Assembly (NCBI GenBank): GCA_024516035.1
Contig: CM044961.1
Location: 33,497,453-33,561,452 of the forward strand
DNA length: 64,000 bases
Source of the DNA: Bactericera cockerelli
Taxonomy: Eukaryota > Arthropoda > Insecta > Hemiptera > Triozidae
Direction: 5' to 3'
The translations under genes were made by a program, and so were the position numbers. Numbering within the stretch: position 1 is the first letter of the stretch; each line of letters begins with the position of its first letter. Below the pieces are notes generated by a model, which worked only from the letters and a program-made list of their open reading frames with translations, was not told the origin of the DNA and searched no databases. Shown here one piece after another: positions 1-9,426 of the stretch.

Positions 1-62
1 TCTTGTGGAAATATAACCAGTTTATAATAATAAATGTTAATAAATATATTTTCTTTTTACAG

Positions 63-3000
63 AACTGATTTATTTGTAGAGCAGACAGCTGTTGGTCAAA
101 AGTTTGGTTATCCCACAGGACAATGTGAAAAATTGATTCATGACAGTATGAGCCACTTTCAGAGCAAAGCTAGGGAAAGGAACCAACTCGGGTAGGTACT
201 GGTGCTGTGTTGTCATTGTTGTAACAACATTCCCCTTGAAATCAGACATCATTCTGACTGGTGTAGTATTAGCAGGAAGATATTCCTTCCTTATATGTAT
301 TTAACAAAATATTTAAAAATATGTTATTTTTTTCTAACCAAAAAAAAAAAAAAAACACAACAACATTATTATATAACATTAAAAATAAAACATACCTACT
401 TTGGTATCTACTTAAAAGTACAGTAGTACTTAATGAAGATGAAAATGAGTTTTATATGTTTTTCCCAATGGTAAAAATATTTTTTCTATATTTTTTTATG
501 GTACTTGTAATATTGTTGTTTTTAACAGGGAAGATATGCAAATGTTTGATCAAGTAGTTGAAAACGAAGAAGTAGTTGATATGGATGAAACACCAAATGC
601 ATCCAACAAACAAGACTGTGCAATTGAAACTCTACCACTTAAAATAGACTTTGCATCCAACATTAAAAGTCCTTCAAATGTAGAAAATCTTTCCAATGTT
701 GAAACTTCCAACTTCAAAGCAGAAACATCGCAGTCCAGAAATGAACAAGGAGCAAAAACCCAAACTCCTTTATTCATTAGAAAAGAATTGCAGGCTGCTT
801 CAAGTAATTGTTATAACGGAGCCGACAGAGGCTTGTATGCTTGGTCTCAGACCATCAGTGATATTGAAGTTGAGGTAAATAATTATAGAAATTTATGTTA
901 AATGTTTTTTTTTTAAAAAGTTACAAGAAATTACTGTAAGTTTGTACTTTAGGATTCACAAATAACAATTTTATTTGATTGGTCTATACTTGTGAATAAA
1001 ATTGAAAAAATTCCAAGGCTTGATTGTAACATCAAATTTGTGATTTGATTACAAGAAGAAAAGAGAGAAAAGAAAAATGAAAAAAAGTTGAATAGGTAAT
1101 TTTAGAAGAAAAATAAGCAGGTAACAAGTTTTTTTTATGTATTTATTGACTATTTAAAAAATAACTAGCTCTATTTTTTAATTATTTACTTTTTCTTGTT
1201 AGTAAAACAGTGAAGACAACCATTCCTTTATCTTCCTCAGGTCCCATTGAGTCCATCCATTGTAAAAAGCTCCCAAATATCTGTGACGGTTACTACCAGC
1301 AATATCAATGTCCGAGTAGATGGAACAGAGCTGTTCAGTGGAACGTTTCCTCGGCCTGTGAAGCAAGATGAAACTGTGTGGACTCTGACGCCTGGCAAAA
1401 GTATTCAGGTGATTTATTTTATGTGTTAATGTTCTTTACAGTCAAATCTAGTTATAAGAAAACTGAAGGGACCAGATTTTTTTTCTCTTATTTATTTATT
1501 TATTTATTTATTTACACTTTATTAGATAAAAGGACATATACAATACAAATAATTACAAACGAAAATACAAAATACAATATAACAAAACAAAAAAATAATA
1601 ATAAATAAAGAAAAATCTTTATTATAAGAGATATAAGAGAAAAATAAATCTCTTATATCCAGGTTTCTCTTATAAAGAGGTTGTTTTTCCTAATAGAGAG
1701 GGAAACTGGACCCAGAAAATGTTCTCTTATATCCATTTTTGACTGTGCTTTTTACTTTGTGTAAAGTGTAAAATACAGTAAAACGGGGATATAATATAAC
1801 TCAAGGGACCAGATTTTTTTTCTTCTCGTAATATAGTTTATTTTACCTTATATAATAGAGGTTATTTTACCTGAAAATTGTTCTCTTACATCCAACCAGG
1901 ACATAAAAAATTATTCTCCCATATTTAAGATTTTGTCCACTTACAATAAAAGTCTTGAGCTGAATGCCTAAATAATGGGATTCATTAGACCTATTTGGAC
2001 ATTATAAAAAAGCCAAATAAAATGAAAAAAGGGGAGGCCTACTACGGGATGGTCAAGCTACAACACAGACCATAAGAGTCTAAAGTAGCTGCTATTTCAT
2101 GGCTACGAAATAAAACAGACTGTAAAACACTCATTGTTAAAATAACAATAATTGTTCAGGATTTACCTAGAGGCAAAGTACAATCCTCATTTATTCCGAG
2201 AAAAAAAACAACAATATAACGTGAAAATAACAAATTAAAATTATAAAATTGAGCCCTGAAGTAATGCCACACGGCGGTTCCAGGGAATAAATAAAAAAAT
2301 AACTGATAAATGAAGGGGTTTTTAGACGGTAAAAAAACTTCTCGCTGGCTCACAGGAACTTACCGGTGTTTGATGCAAATTTTCCTCTTCTTAAAAAAAA
2401 AAAAAAAAAAAAAGATTTACCCAGAGGCAAAATAATAATAATAATCTTTTTTAGATTCACCTAGAGGACAAAATAATAATAGTAATAATAATCATTCTAG
2501 ATTCACCTAGAGGCAAAATAATAATAATCTTTTGTAGATTCACCTACAGGACAAAATAATAATAGTAATAATAATCATTCTAGATTCACCAAGAGGCAAA
2601 ATAATATTAATAATAATCTTTTTTAGATTCACCTAGAGGACAAAATAATAATAGTAATGATAATCGTTCCAGATTCACCTAGAGAAAGCCAAGGAGTGCT
2701 GGTGGGATCAGCTGGTCCTGACGGAGCCCAAGATCAGTCTGCAACAAATAGACGCGACCCGGCCCTTCTCCGAGCTGACACAAGAGGAGCAGATGAAACT
2801 CAATGAGGTGGTGTGGAATGACTACCAGAAGAGTCAGGGTCTGCCCACGTCACAGCAAATGGTAATCAAATAATATAAATAGACCTTCTTTACACTGCCG
2901 AGGTAATAATAATAATAATATCGCCTTATTTATACTGCCCGATTAGGACTATTTCGAATAATAATACCTGTTACATAGGTGTATATTTATGAGCCAAGCC

Positions 3001-4333
3001 CTATATACAAAATAAAAGCAAAATTAAAAATATTTATCAAAATTATAAGATCTAAAAGTATCCCAGTATTCCAGCAGTAAGTCCAAGACGTATTATTATG
3101 TGGTAAAAATCCCAATTGGGAGGATAACTTGTCATGTCCTGGCTGGGTTTCGAACCCGCGACATCTGGAATCTGTGTGTTCACAGAGTGCCGCCTTTACC
3201 ACTGAGCTACCGGGACAGACTAGCTACAGTAAAATTTAAATTGTGTGATTCCATGGGTTGTTTTTTGCATTCATAATAGGTTTTTACTTTCCTTAACCTA
3301 TAGAAAGGAAAGTCACCCAAAATTTTCGATAGTCAGTTTTCAGTGCCAAAACACGTTTTAGGGTCCCCAGAGCCTAAATCCAAAGTTTCAGCCATTGGTC
3401 CGTGTGTAGGTCTGTGGTAGAATTAGACTTATTTTTGAGTAATAAGAAAATTCGTGTGGTGTCACACCAGTTTATTTTCATTGGCATGGGACAACTCCAC
3501 AACTAAACCCCTAACTTTGAAAAAAACATCTCAATAAATCTACTGTCAGTAGAGGTACTATCAGTAAGAATGCAGTGCAATTTCTAAAATCATTGAACTG
3601 CCACAAGTCACTGTTTCACGATATATCATCATCAATTATCAAAGATAGTTCTAAAATAATTCACTATCACATTTACTCTCAACGTAGATCCTAACAACAT
3701 CATCAACGTAGATCCCAGCCTCCGTGGCGTAACGGTTGTGACTACCGCCCGTAGTCCAGAGATCCTGAGTTCGATTCCCGGTTGGAGCAGACTTTTCGCA
3801 CAGAAAATTCTGTTCCCTCCGAACATGTGAGGCTGGCAATTCCGGCATACCCAGGCTGGGTGAGGTTAATGTGGGTAGCTGGTACGATTCCCAGTGAATG
3901 GAGGGTAAAACCCCCGTCCTGTCTACCTCAAGGCAGGACGTTAAAACCAAATAGAATCAATGGACATGAAAGGAGCCTAGACATTGGATCTGGGCGTCCA
4001 TATAATCATCTCACCACCGTGATTTAGGTATCAATACCTATCTCACGGACACGGAACTATTATTATACATCATCAAAGAAAAAAATGAAGAAAAGAAAAA
4101 AATCAATAATAAGAAGAAAAATTATGTAATCTTGGATTATTGATGGTTCTACTGTGTCTTAAGGCAACTCTCTATTATGAAATCAGTCTCTTAAAATATA
4201 TTTTTTATTTTATCGTCCCTCTCTTGTTTTGATTTCCCAGAAATCAGCAGATGTCCTGAAGAGAGCCTGGGAAGCTGAGGGTTCCCCTTTCAAAGATCGC
4301 CCCTTCGATCCCAGCATAATCAGCGACCAATAG
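63..4333 (+). CDS. NUDCD3: NudC domain-containing protein 3 homologue, last five coding exons
   Basis: Exons are 63-191, 529-874, 1241-1408, 2673-2861 and 4241-4333, all with GT donors and AG acceptors and a continuous frame (first junction splits a Gly codon, the others fall between codons). About 307 residues are visible and roughly 50 N-terminal residues must lie upstream, since the family is about 360 aa. Exon 1 carries the conserved N-terminal helix region. Exon 2 is mostly a low-complexity acidic and Ser/Asn linker ending in YAWSQTISDIEVEV, the start of the CS (p23/HSP20-like) domain. The domain continues through SLWSL-like VWTLTPGKSIQ (exon 3) and ECWWDQL (exon 4). The C-terminus AWEAEGSPFKDRPFDPS is diagnostic for NUDCD3. 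Known family role: HSP90 co-chaperone that stabilises dynein intermediate chain and other beta-propeller clients in the cytoplasm. The third intron shown (1409-2672) ends in repeated copies of its own acceptor. Identification is confident; splice sites are read by eye. Confidence 0.9.
1439..1745. mobile_element. MITE with 26-bp imperfect terminal inverted repeats, intron of NUDCD3
   Basis: The left end CAGTCAAATCTAGTTATAAG and the reverse complement of the right end (CAGTCAAAAATGGATATAAG) match over about 26 bp. TA precedes the left end and TG follows the right, so a TA duplication is only half kept. A 3' LINE fragment (about 1487-1605) sits inside. Relatives with the same TATAAGAGAAC and GGGACC motifs occur at 1774-1905, 23405-23600 and 55344-55680. 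Confidence 0.6.
1487..1605 (-). mobile_element. LINE 3' end fragment (family H)
   Basis: A (TTTA)n run followed by CTTTATTAGATAAAAGGACA and an ACAATACAAATAATTA stretch. The same block, in the same antisense orientation, is seen at 17361, 19868, 35815, 41620 and 56268. On the minus strand it reads as a 3' end with a (TAAA)n tail. Confidence 0.5.
1774..1905. mobile_element. Partial copy of the TATAAGAGA-type MITE
   Basis: It starts with TACAGTAAAACGGGGATA and contains CTCAAGGGACCAGA followed by GTTCTCTTACATCC, the same order of motifs as the element just upstream. The right terminal repeat is decayed or missing. Confidence 0.45.
2030..2136 (+). repeat. SINE C, 3' fragment
   Basis: Carries the SINE C body from GGGGAGGCCTACTACGGGAT to the ATGGCTACGAAATAAA and AAACACTCATTG tail. 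The tRNA-like head is missing. Confidence 0.6.
2411..2672. repeat. Minisatellite that repeats the exon 4 splice acceptor
   Basis: Six units start at about 2414, 2455, 2501, 2538, 2584 and 2627 (spacings 41, 46, 37, 46 and 43), and the true exon start at 2673 follows at the same spacing (46). Each unit contains AG, then ATTCACCTAGAGG or a variant, then a (AAT)n stretch. The first 12 bases of the exon are ATTCACCTAGAG. The array thus duplicates the acceptor AG plus the first exon codons. A single diverged copy also lies near 2158. The alternating spacing suggests a two-unit repeat of 83-89 bp. Confidence 0.85.
2905..3217 (-). repeat. SINE F1 (tRNA-like head)
   Basis: On the minus strand the head TCCCGGTAGCTCAGTGGTAA with B-box GGGTTCGAAAC is followed by the family tail (ATGACAAGTTATCCTCCCA, then CTGCTGGAATA, then CGGGCAGTATAAATAAGG) and an (ATT)n end. 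About 108 bp of extra sequence (roughly 2950-3057) interrupts the tail. Confidence 0.8.
3218..3717. other. Intronic stretch without recognised gene
   Basis: Contains the motif ACTTTCCTTAACCTATAGAA, which recurs near 33905 and 42855 and so is probably part of another dispersed repeat. No exon or ORF of note was seen. Confidence 0.4.
3718..4066 (+). repeat. SINE A1, full length (tRNA-like head, shared core)
   Basis: Head GCCTCCGTGGCGTAACGG with B-box GAGTTCGATTCCC. The core is CCAGGCTGGGTGAGGTTAAT to GAATGGAGGGTAAAACCCCC, then a tail with GGACATGAAAGGAGCCTAGA and an ACGGACACGGAACTATTATT end. It lies in the last intron of NUDCD3. The core also appears in SINE B, whose head is 5S-like. Confidence 0.85.
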
Positions 4334-4435
4334 TAAATCCAGCACCGAACAAATAGGAGTGAGATATTATCTCTCACTTCACCATGCATAAAGGCCACAC
4401 GAAGTATCGGTGTGGGTTGTTTTTAACTTCTGCCA

Positions 4436-4441
4436 AATAAA
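4436..4441 (+). terminator. Candidate polyadenylation signal of the NUDCD3 homologue
   Basis: AATAAA lies 103 bp past the TAG stop, and SINE C1 begins about 110 bp further on. It is the first canonical hexamer after the stop. No transcript evidence is available, so this is a positional call. Confidence 0.45.
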
Positions 4442-4550
4442 GCCACACGACTAAAATACATTTTTCCTTTTTATATAATATTAAAAATATTATTATTGCC
4501 AAGAAAGACATAATACGACCAAAGTACATTTAAAAAAATATTTTAAAAAA

Positions 4551-4862
4551 GCGCGTGATAAGCTCAGTGGTTAAGCACTCGCTTGCCATGCGGAAGGTCC
4601 CGGGTTCGATACCCCGTGCCGACAAAAATTTGTATTATTAATTTGGTTACAACTGTTTGTAAGAGAATAAGAGATACCTTCCGGTGCGCTCGTGTTGACC
4701 GATCACCTAAATGGGAAGTATTGTGTCACTTCTCGCCCATCAGAGGGGAGGCACACTACGGGATGGGCAGGCTACAACACAGACCACAAGCGTCTACAGT
4801 AGCTCCTGTTGCATGGCTACGAAATAAAGAAAAGGCTGTGAAACACTCATCAAAAAAAAAAA
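4551..4862 (+). repeat. SINE C1, full length (tRNA-like head, poly-A tail)
   Basis: The head GCGCGTGATAAGCTCAGTGG with CTTGCCATGCGGAAGG and B-box GGGTTCGATACC is followed by the ACCTTCCGGTGCGCTCGTGT body, then CATGGCTACGAAATAAA and a poly-A run. It lies just downstream of the NUDCD3 gene. Confidence 0.85.
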
Positions 4863-4961
4863 ATCATCATATTTTCTCTGTCTCATTTGCCTTGAGAAGC
4901 TTTTGATATATACTCGTATAATGTAACAAAGAGTCTTCTCTCCATTTTAATTTTAACTACC

Positions 4962-5172
4962 GTGTACTGGTAGTCAAGTGGTTAACGCCCTAGTCTGGTA
5001 ATCCAGGTAGTGTGGGGATCCGTTAGTATGAATGCCACTCAATGCATAAATTTTTCCACATTAATTTGACTTTGTGACAGTATAATAATAAGACTCTCAG
5101 TTTTAGGTTGTAGAAAATGCTTTGAGCATTAACCTCGCCTGGGTTACCTTCCACTAAAGAGTGTTATTAACA
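4962..5172 (+). repeat. SINE D1 (tRNA-like head)
   Basis: The head GTGTACTGGTAGTCAAGTGG is followed by TAGTCTGGTAATCCAGG, a degraded B-box, and the tail with AGAAAATGCTTTGAGCATTA and CCTTCCACTAAAGAGTG. The copy is diverged around the B-box. Confidence 0.75.
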
Positions 5173-5611
5173 GACAAACTGAGAGAGACATCATGGATGG
5201 ATAGGACCTTCAAAAACCTCCCATAACACTAAGACTGATTTTAAAAATCGTAGTTAAGTGGCAGAGAATAGAGAGAGAAACAATTTTATTTTTTTATTTA
5301 ACAAACAAAGAAAATGAACTGGCTTGACACCCAGCATACCTACTCATCAAAAGACCTTGTCTACATTTTCTTTCATTTGTGTATACTAATTTTCAATTTG
5401 TAACTTCGCCCCGGATTACAAAACAACTGTAAAATATTAAAATATTTTTTTTTTTATCTATCTCTTTTTGTACCTATCTATATATTTTCAAATTGTATTT
5501 TTATGTTTATAATGTTGATGATTATTTTATATATATAAAAAAAACATAAACTCACTTTAGAAATAAAATAAATATGTGTTTTTTCTGTTTTTATATCACA
5601 ATTTTACTGTA
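5173..5611. other. AT-rich stretch without recognised feature
   Basis: Low-complexity A/T sequence. It contains a short CACCCCGGATTACAAAACAA-like motif (CGCCCCGGATTACAAAACAA here) that recurs near 29258, suggesting an unassigned old repeat. No ORF of note. Confidence 0.35.
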
Positions 5612-5882
5612 GTATGTAGCGCAGAAAAATAGTACTTTTCCACTTATTATTATTTTTTTTTAATTATTGTGTATCAATTCCGCCACTGGTGGCTGCTGAC
5701 ATCAAAGCAGTTACTCACTTTTCCTCAAAAGACATAAGTCGACTGTATACCCTGGGCATAGAGATGAAGTGATAGAAGGTAAGGGAATTCAAAAGTGACG
5801 AAGTCACATGGCGTGCACACTGGGATTCGAACCCAGGTCACCGTGTGTGTAAGCCTAGCGCGCTATACACTCGGCCAGGGTG
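5612..5882 (-). repeat. SINE G1 (tRNA-like head)
   Basis: On the minus strand the head runs from CCTGGCCGAGTGTATAGCGC through GGTTCGAATCCC. The tail ends in the family motif GCGCTACATACT, related to GCGCTACCCACT in other copies. CCGCCACTGGTGGCTGCTG in the middle is family-typical. Confidence 0.75.
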
Positions 5883-5898
5883 AAAACATTAAAAAAAA

Positions 5899-6079
5899 TC
5901 AACGGTTCTCCCAAGATCACCGAAGCTAAGCAACGTCCAGGGAATTGAAGTCTTTGTGTCGCTGGCGTTCCGGCACAACCCAGGCTGGGTGAGGTTAATG
6001 TGGGTAGCAGGTCTATGAGTTTCCTACGAATGGAGGTTAACACCCTCGCCGTGATATGACCATGCAGTTGAAAGCGACG
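5899..6079 (+). repeat. SINE B1 (5S-like head, 5' part missing), split by a Transib-like element
   Basis: It begins inside the 5S-like head (GGTTCTC, GATCACCGAAGCTAAGCAAC) and continues with CCAGGCTGGGTGAGGTTAAT and the tail to AGTTGAAAGCGACG. The tail resumes at 7464 with CGACGTTAAA after the inserted element. Confidence 0.8.
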
Positions 6080-6756
6080 CACAGTGGGGTATTTGCCTTC
6101 AAAAGTTGCGCAAAACCCTCGAAAAAAAAAGGCTTAATCTAAATATTTTTTTAAGTAATGTATTTCAGAAGAGAATATGTGATAAAACCCAAAAAGAAAT
6201 ATTTTGATAACTCATCTTGGGTAAGTACAGTCGATGCTTGAAGTCACGTGACTTGTCAAGCTTACGTCACAATATACAGCTGCTTTCATGTCTGATTTGA
6301 AATGAATGAAATTTTAGGTCTATCAGTTATTTATTGATAGTAATGATGGTTCATATTTAATGATGAGGACATCGGCATAACGTATGTGTAATTTGTTTTT
6401 CTAATTTATTATTTTAAGTGTGTTTTTCGGGACGTTCAACTTGACCCTCTTCTGTCTTAAATGAACGATTTTTTTTTGAAACAATGGAAAAAAAGTTAGA
6501 GAATATACCTTGATCAAGCAGTTTTGGTAACTTTTTCTAATACTTTGAAGTGTTTGCTATTATATCTAAAAAGAAAATCTTGCAGTTTTATTGCACTTGT
6601 AGGAGTTTTTGAAACTTGAACTTGAAAATTCGGGAATTTTTTATAGTGAGCCAATATAATTATTTCACCATAAATTTCGTTACAAACAATTTTTCACCCC
6701 TTTATTGTATTTAATAATAAATAAATGTACTTCTTTGTATTATTATGTCAAAATTT

Positions 6757-6985
6757 CAGTGGGTAGCGCAGAATTATATGACTTTTCCGTATAATTAATG
6801 TCCTAGAATCTATTTTGCCCATAACTCCGCCACTGGTCACTGCTCACATTACAGCAGCTCATTTCTCCTCACAACTCACGAGGTATGAGTAGACCCTGGT
6901 CATTCAAATAAAGAACAGGGATATTCCCGCCCTCCTAAGGATCGAACCCAGGTGAAAGCCTAGTGCGCCACACCACTCGGCAACA
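6757..6985 (-). repeat. SINE G2 inside the Transib-like element
   Basis: The minus-strand copy ends in GTGGGTAGCGCAGAATTATA (antisense of the 3' part). It carries CCGCCACTGGTCACTGCTCA and a degraded head with GATCGAACCCAGG. Confidence 0.7.
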
Positions 6986-7108
6986 ATAACTTCTTTTTGC
7001 ATTTAAAACATTGATGTTTTCTTCAAATTAAATACATTAAGTAATTCCTATAAATGGATGAAATAATATAATATTTTATTATAATATAATTATTCCTTTT
7101 ATTACTAG

Positions 7109-7352
7109 GAATCGTGCTCGAATGGTGGAAAGCATTAGCATTGCACGCATGGTAACCTAGGTTCGAATCTCAGTGGAGTTGATGTTTTTTGGTTGTGTTT
7201 TTTTTCGGAAATTTTCGGTATTTGTACCTCGTGAGGAAAAACTAGTAGCTTTTTTAATTTGGCAGTATTATGGGAAAATAGGATACAAGCACAAAAAACG
7301 ATAAGGTAAAAAGCCTTGTAACTCCACGCTACCCACAAAAATTTACGTGATT
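7109..7352 (+). repeat. SINE G3 inside the Transib-like element
   Basis: The head AATCGTGCTCGAATGGTGG with GCATTGCACGCATGGTAACC and GGTTCGAATCTC is followed by GTACCTCGTGAGGAAAAAC and an end CTCCACGCTACCCAC. It is opposite in orientation to the G2 copy 120 bp upstream. Confidence 0.65.
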
Positions 7353-7463
7353 TATCATGAAAAATACTTCAGTACACATTAAAAGGCCTTCCTATTACAA
7401 TTACAAGTTTTTGAATCTAAAAAATAGTTTTGCGCAACTTTTGAAGGCAAATACCCCACTGTG

Positions 7464-7480
7464 CGACGTTAAAATAAATA
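7464..7480 (+). repeat. SINE B1, tail end after the Transib-like insertion
   Basis: CGACGTTAAAATAAATA completes the SINE B tail (GAAAGCGACGTTAAA in other copies). The first five bases are the target-site duplication. Confidence 0.75.
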
Positions 7481-7936
7481 TTCTTCTAGTTTAAAATTTG
7501 TTGTGTTAAAATTAGTTATTTGTGAATGATCAATTTCCCTCTGTTAAACATCCCAGAGCAGTGTATTTATACCTCAAATCACGCGCCAATTCTGTAATAA
7601 AAAATATAAAAAAAATCTGTCTATATTATAAATTTAACATAGAAAAAAAACCTGGGAAGTTTGGAATAGTTTCCAGAACTTAGAATCAGATGAAATAGAA
7701 AGTTGAGACTTGAAGTCTTGAAAAAAAATGTAAAGAAAGCATGGAAGTACCATATGACATGAAGAGTGAGAGAGAGAGTAAGAGAGATAGAGACAGAGAG
7801 AGAGAGGAAGACTAGCAGATAGAATGCCCTTCTCTAGAAACAGAGAGAGAGAAAAAAGGTGAAGTGAGATAGAGAGTATCAGTGACGTAGCCAGATATGG
7901 GGCCAGAATTATTAAGGGCGAAATCAATAGACTGGT
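7481..7936. other. Unassigned stretch with a GA-rich microsatellite
   Basis: An (AG)n-rich run spans about 7764-7880. Nothing else recognised; the antisense ORF over it is a low-complexity artefact. Confidence 0.4.
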
Positions 7937-8022
7937 ATTTCCGTCCCTACCCAGGCTGGGTGAGGTTAATGTGGGTAGCTGGTACGATTCCCAGCGAATG
8001 GAGGGTAAAACCCCCCGACTTG
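7937..8022 (+). repeat. SINE A core fragment
   Basis: Only the core is present (CCTACCCAGGCTGGGTGAGG to GAATGGAGGGTAAAACCCC). A near full-length SINE A copy starts 63 bp further on. Confidence 0.7.
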
Positions 8023-8084
8023 AGGGCGTTTCTGCAATGGGCTAGCTAACCTTCAATCCTGTTTTATAATGTGGTTTCTGGCTA

Positions 8085-8350
8085 GCCTCCGTGGCGTAAC
8101 GGCTGTGACTACTGCCCGTAGTCCAGAGATCCTTAGTTCGATTCCCGATTGGGGCAGACTTTTTGTTACCTCCGAGCACGAGAAGCTGGCATTTCCTAAC
8201 CTACCCAGGCTGGGTGAGGTTAATGTGGGTATCTGGTACGATTCCCAGGACGGGAATTCGCTCCTGTCCTGTCCTGACTATCTCAAATCAGGACGTTAAA
8301 ATCAAATAGAATCAAACTGGTCACTAAATAGATTTAATAGAGGTCGGTCG
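8085..8350 (+). repeat. SINE A2 (tRNA-like head)
   Basis: Head GCCTCCGTGGCGTAACGGCT with TAGTTCGATTCCC, core CCAGGCTGGGTGAGGTTAAT (part of it deleted), then CAAATAGAATCAAACTGGTC. The tail is the second type, also seen at 24429 and 28873, not that of A1. Confidence 0.8.
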
Positions 8351-8367
8351 GTGTGATAATGATGATA

Positions 8368-8422
8368 ATAATATTGCCTTATTTATACTGCCCGATTAGG
8401 ACTATTAAAGTCCCATAATAAA
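8368..8422 (-). repeat. SINE F 3' fragment
   Basis: Contains TTGCCTTATTTATACTGCCC and GATTAGGACTATTAAAGTCC, the antisense end of SINE F. The head is absent. Confidence 0.6.
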
Positions 8423-8426
8423 ACAT

Positions 8427-8633
8427 TAATAAAACTTGAAAAAAAGTTTAATTGGTCTCTCAAGATCTGACTTGATCTTTAACTTTGTGATAGGTCCTCA
8501 GAGATCAAGTCAGATCTTGAGAGACCAATTAAACTTTTTTTCAAGTTTTATTAATCGCTTAAAAAACTTGAAAAAAAGTTTAATTGGTCTCTCAAGATCT
8601 GACTTGATCTCTGAGGACCTATCACAAAGTTAA
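8427..8633. repeat. Three-fold inverted repeat with a perfect 71-bp palindromic arm pair
   Basis: Segment 8479-8549 is the exact reverse complement of 8563-8633 (71 of 71). The middle segment also pairs with 8427-8478 (52 bp, 23-bp spacer). The block occurs as forward, reverse, forward, so two alternative hairpins compete. The core motif is CTCAAGATCTGACTTGATCT. No family was recognised. Confidence 0.9.
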
Positions 8634-8639
8634 ATCCCG

Positions 8640-8821
8640 TTCCTTTATTATTACTATTTTTTTTTTTTTTTCATCTTGTTCTTCTCTCCTTCACACTTTT
8701 ACAGTGTGTGTCAAACCTCCTACCTTATATATTCTTTAATACCTTTTATTTAAAACATACTTCCTTCCAAAAAAACAAAAAAACAAAACAAAACAAAAAA
8801 CTTATAATAAAATTAGAGGAG

Positions 8822-8852
<31 letters not shown>

Positions 8853-9426
8853 CCCCTCCTATGTGTATTGTGGTTTATAATGTTACTTCACACAGCAGAA
8901 TCGATTCCCGAAACAATCAAGAAAACTCTCCACCTAGACATCCACATAGAGTTGCAGTTCCAAAATTCCAAATAAAGTAACCTTTGTGTGCTCCCTACAT
9001 ACATTATCTGATCCTGTGTTTTAAACCTCAATTCATTAACTTACAACAAGCTTCCTGAATTATCTCAATGATTTCTGAGTTATGCCAATATTATTTTAAC
9101 AAACTACAGGGTTTTTTACCCTCCAAAATTCTCTGATCCTATAAATTATAAAAGAGTGATGTTGTTAGTGTTGTTACCAAGATATATGACATACCACAAA
9201 TTATCAAGCAATGTTTGGCTCTACAACATACTACCTATCTCTCACCCAACTTACCCTGCTCAAAAAGAGGTCTTTGAAGTATCCTCCACTCACCGAAACA
9301 TAGCTATGTCACAATTTTGCGACCCCTACTTAGCAAACTACCTCAAGTATACTCAAGATTATACCACCGAAGCCGTACCGTCACCTACTGGTTCCAGCCG
9401 AAACTGTTGCTGTGTGATTATTTATA
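8640..9426. other. Unassigned stretch split by the foldback element
   Basis: Holds poly-T and poly-A tracts and two short open frames (8850-8980 and 9156-9424) with no recognisable motif. The sequence is interrupted by the foldback element at a TA and continues at 11605. It could be the decayed 5' part of the I-type LINE that follows, but nothing shows this directly. Confidence 0.35.

Larger units (their letters stand above)
6080..7463. mobile_element. Non-autonomous Transib-like element, 37-bp identical inverted ends
   Basis: The ends 6080-6116 and 7427-7463 are exact inverted repeats over 37 bp, starting CACAGTGGGGTATTTGCC. The 5-bp direct repeat CGACG flanks it (6075-6079 and 7464-7468). 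Transib elements are known for CACWGTG-type ends and a 5-bp GC-rich CGNCG duplication, which fits exactly. No transposase ORF is present in the 1.38 kb, so it is non-autonomous; two SINE G copies (6757 and 7109) lie inside. Removing it restores a continuous SINE B tail, which confirms the boundaries. Confidence 0.85.

Noticed and set aside
4583..4906. 107-codon frame downstream of NUDCD3
   Set aside because: It lies entirely within SINE C1 and its poly-A tail.
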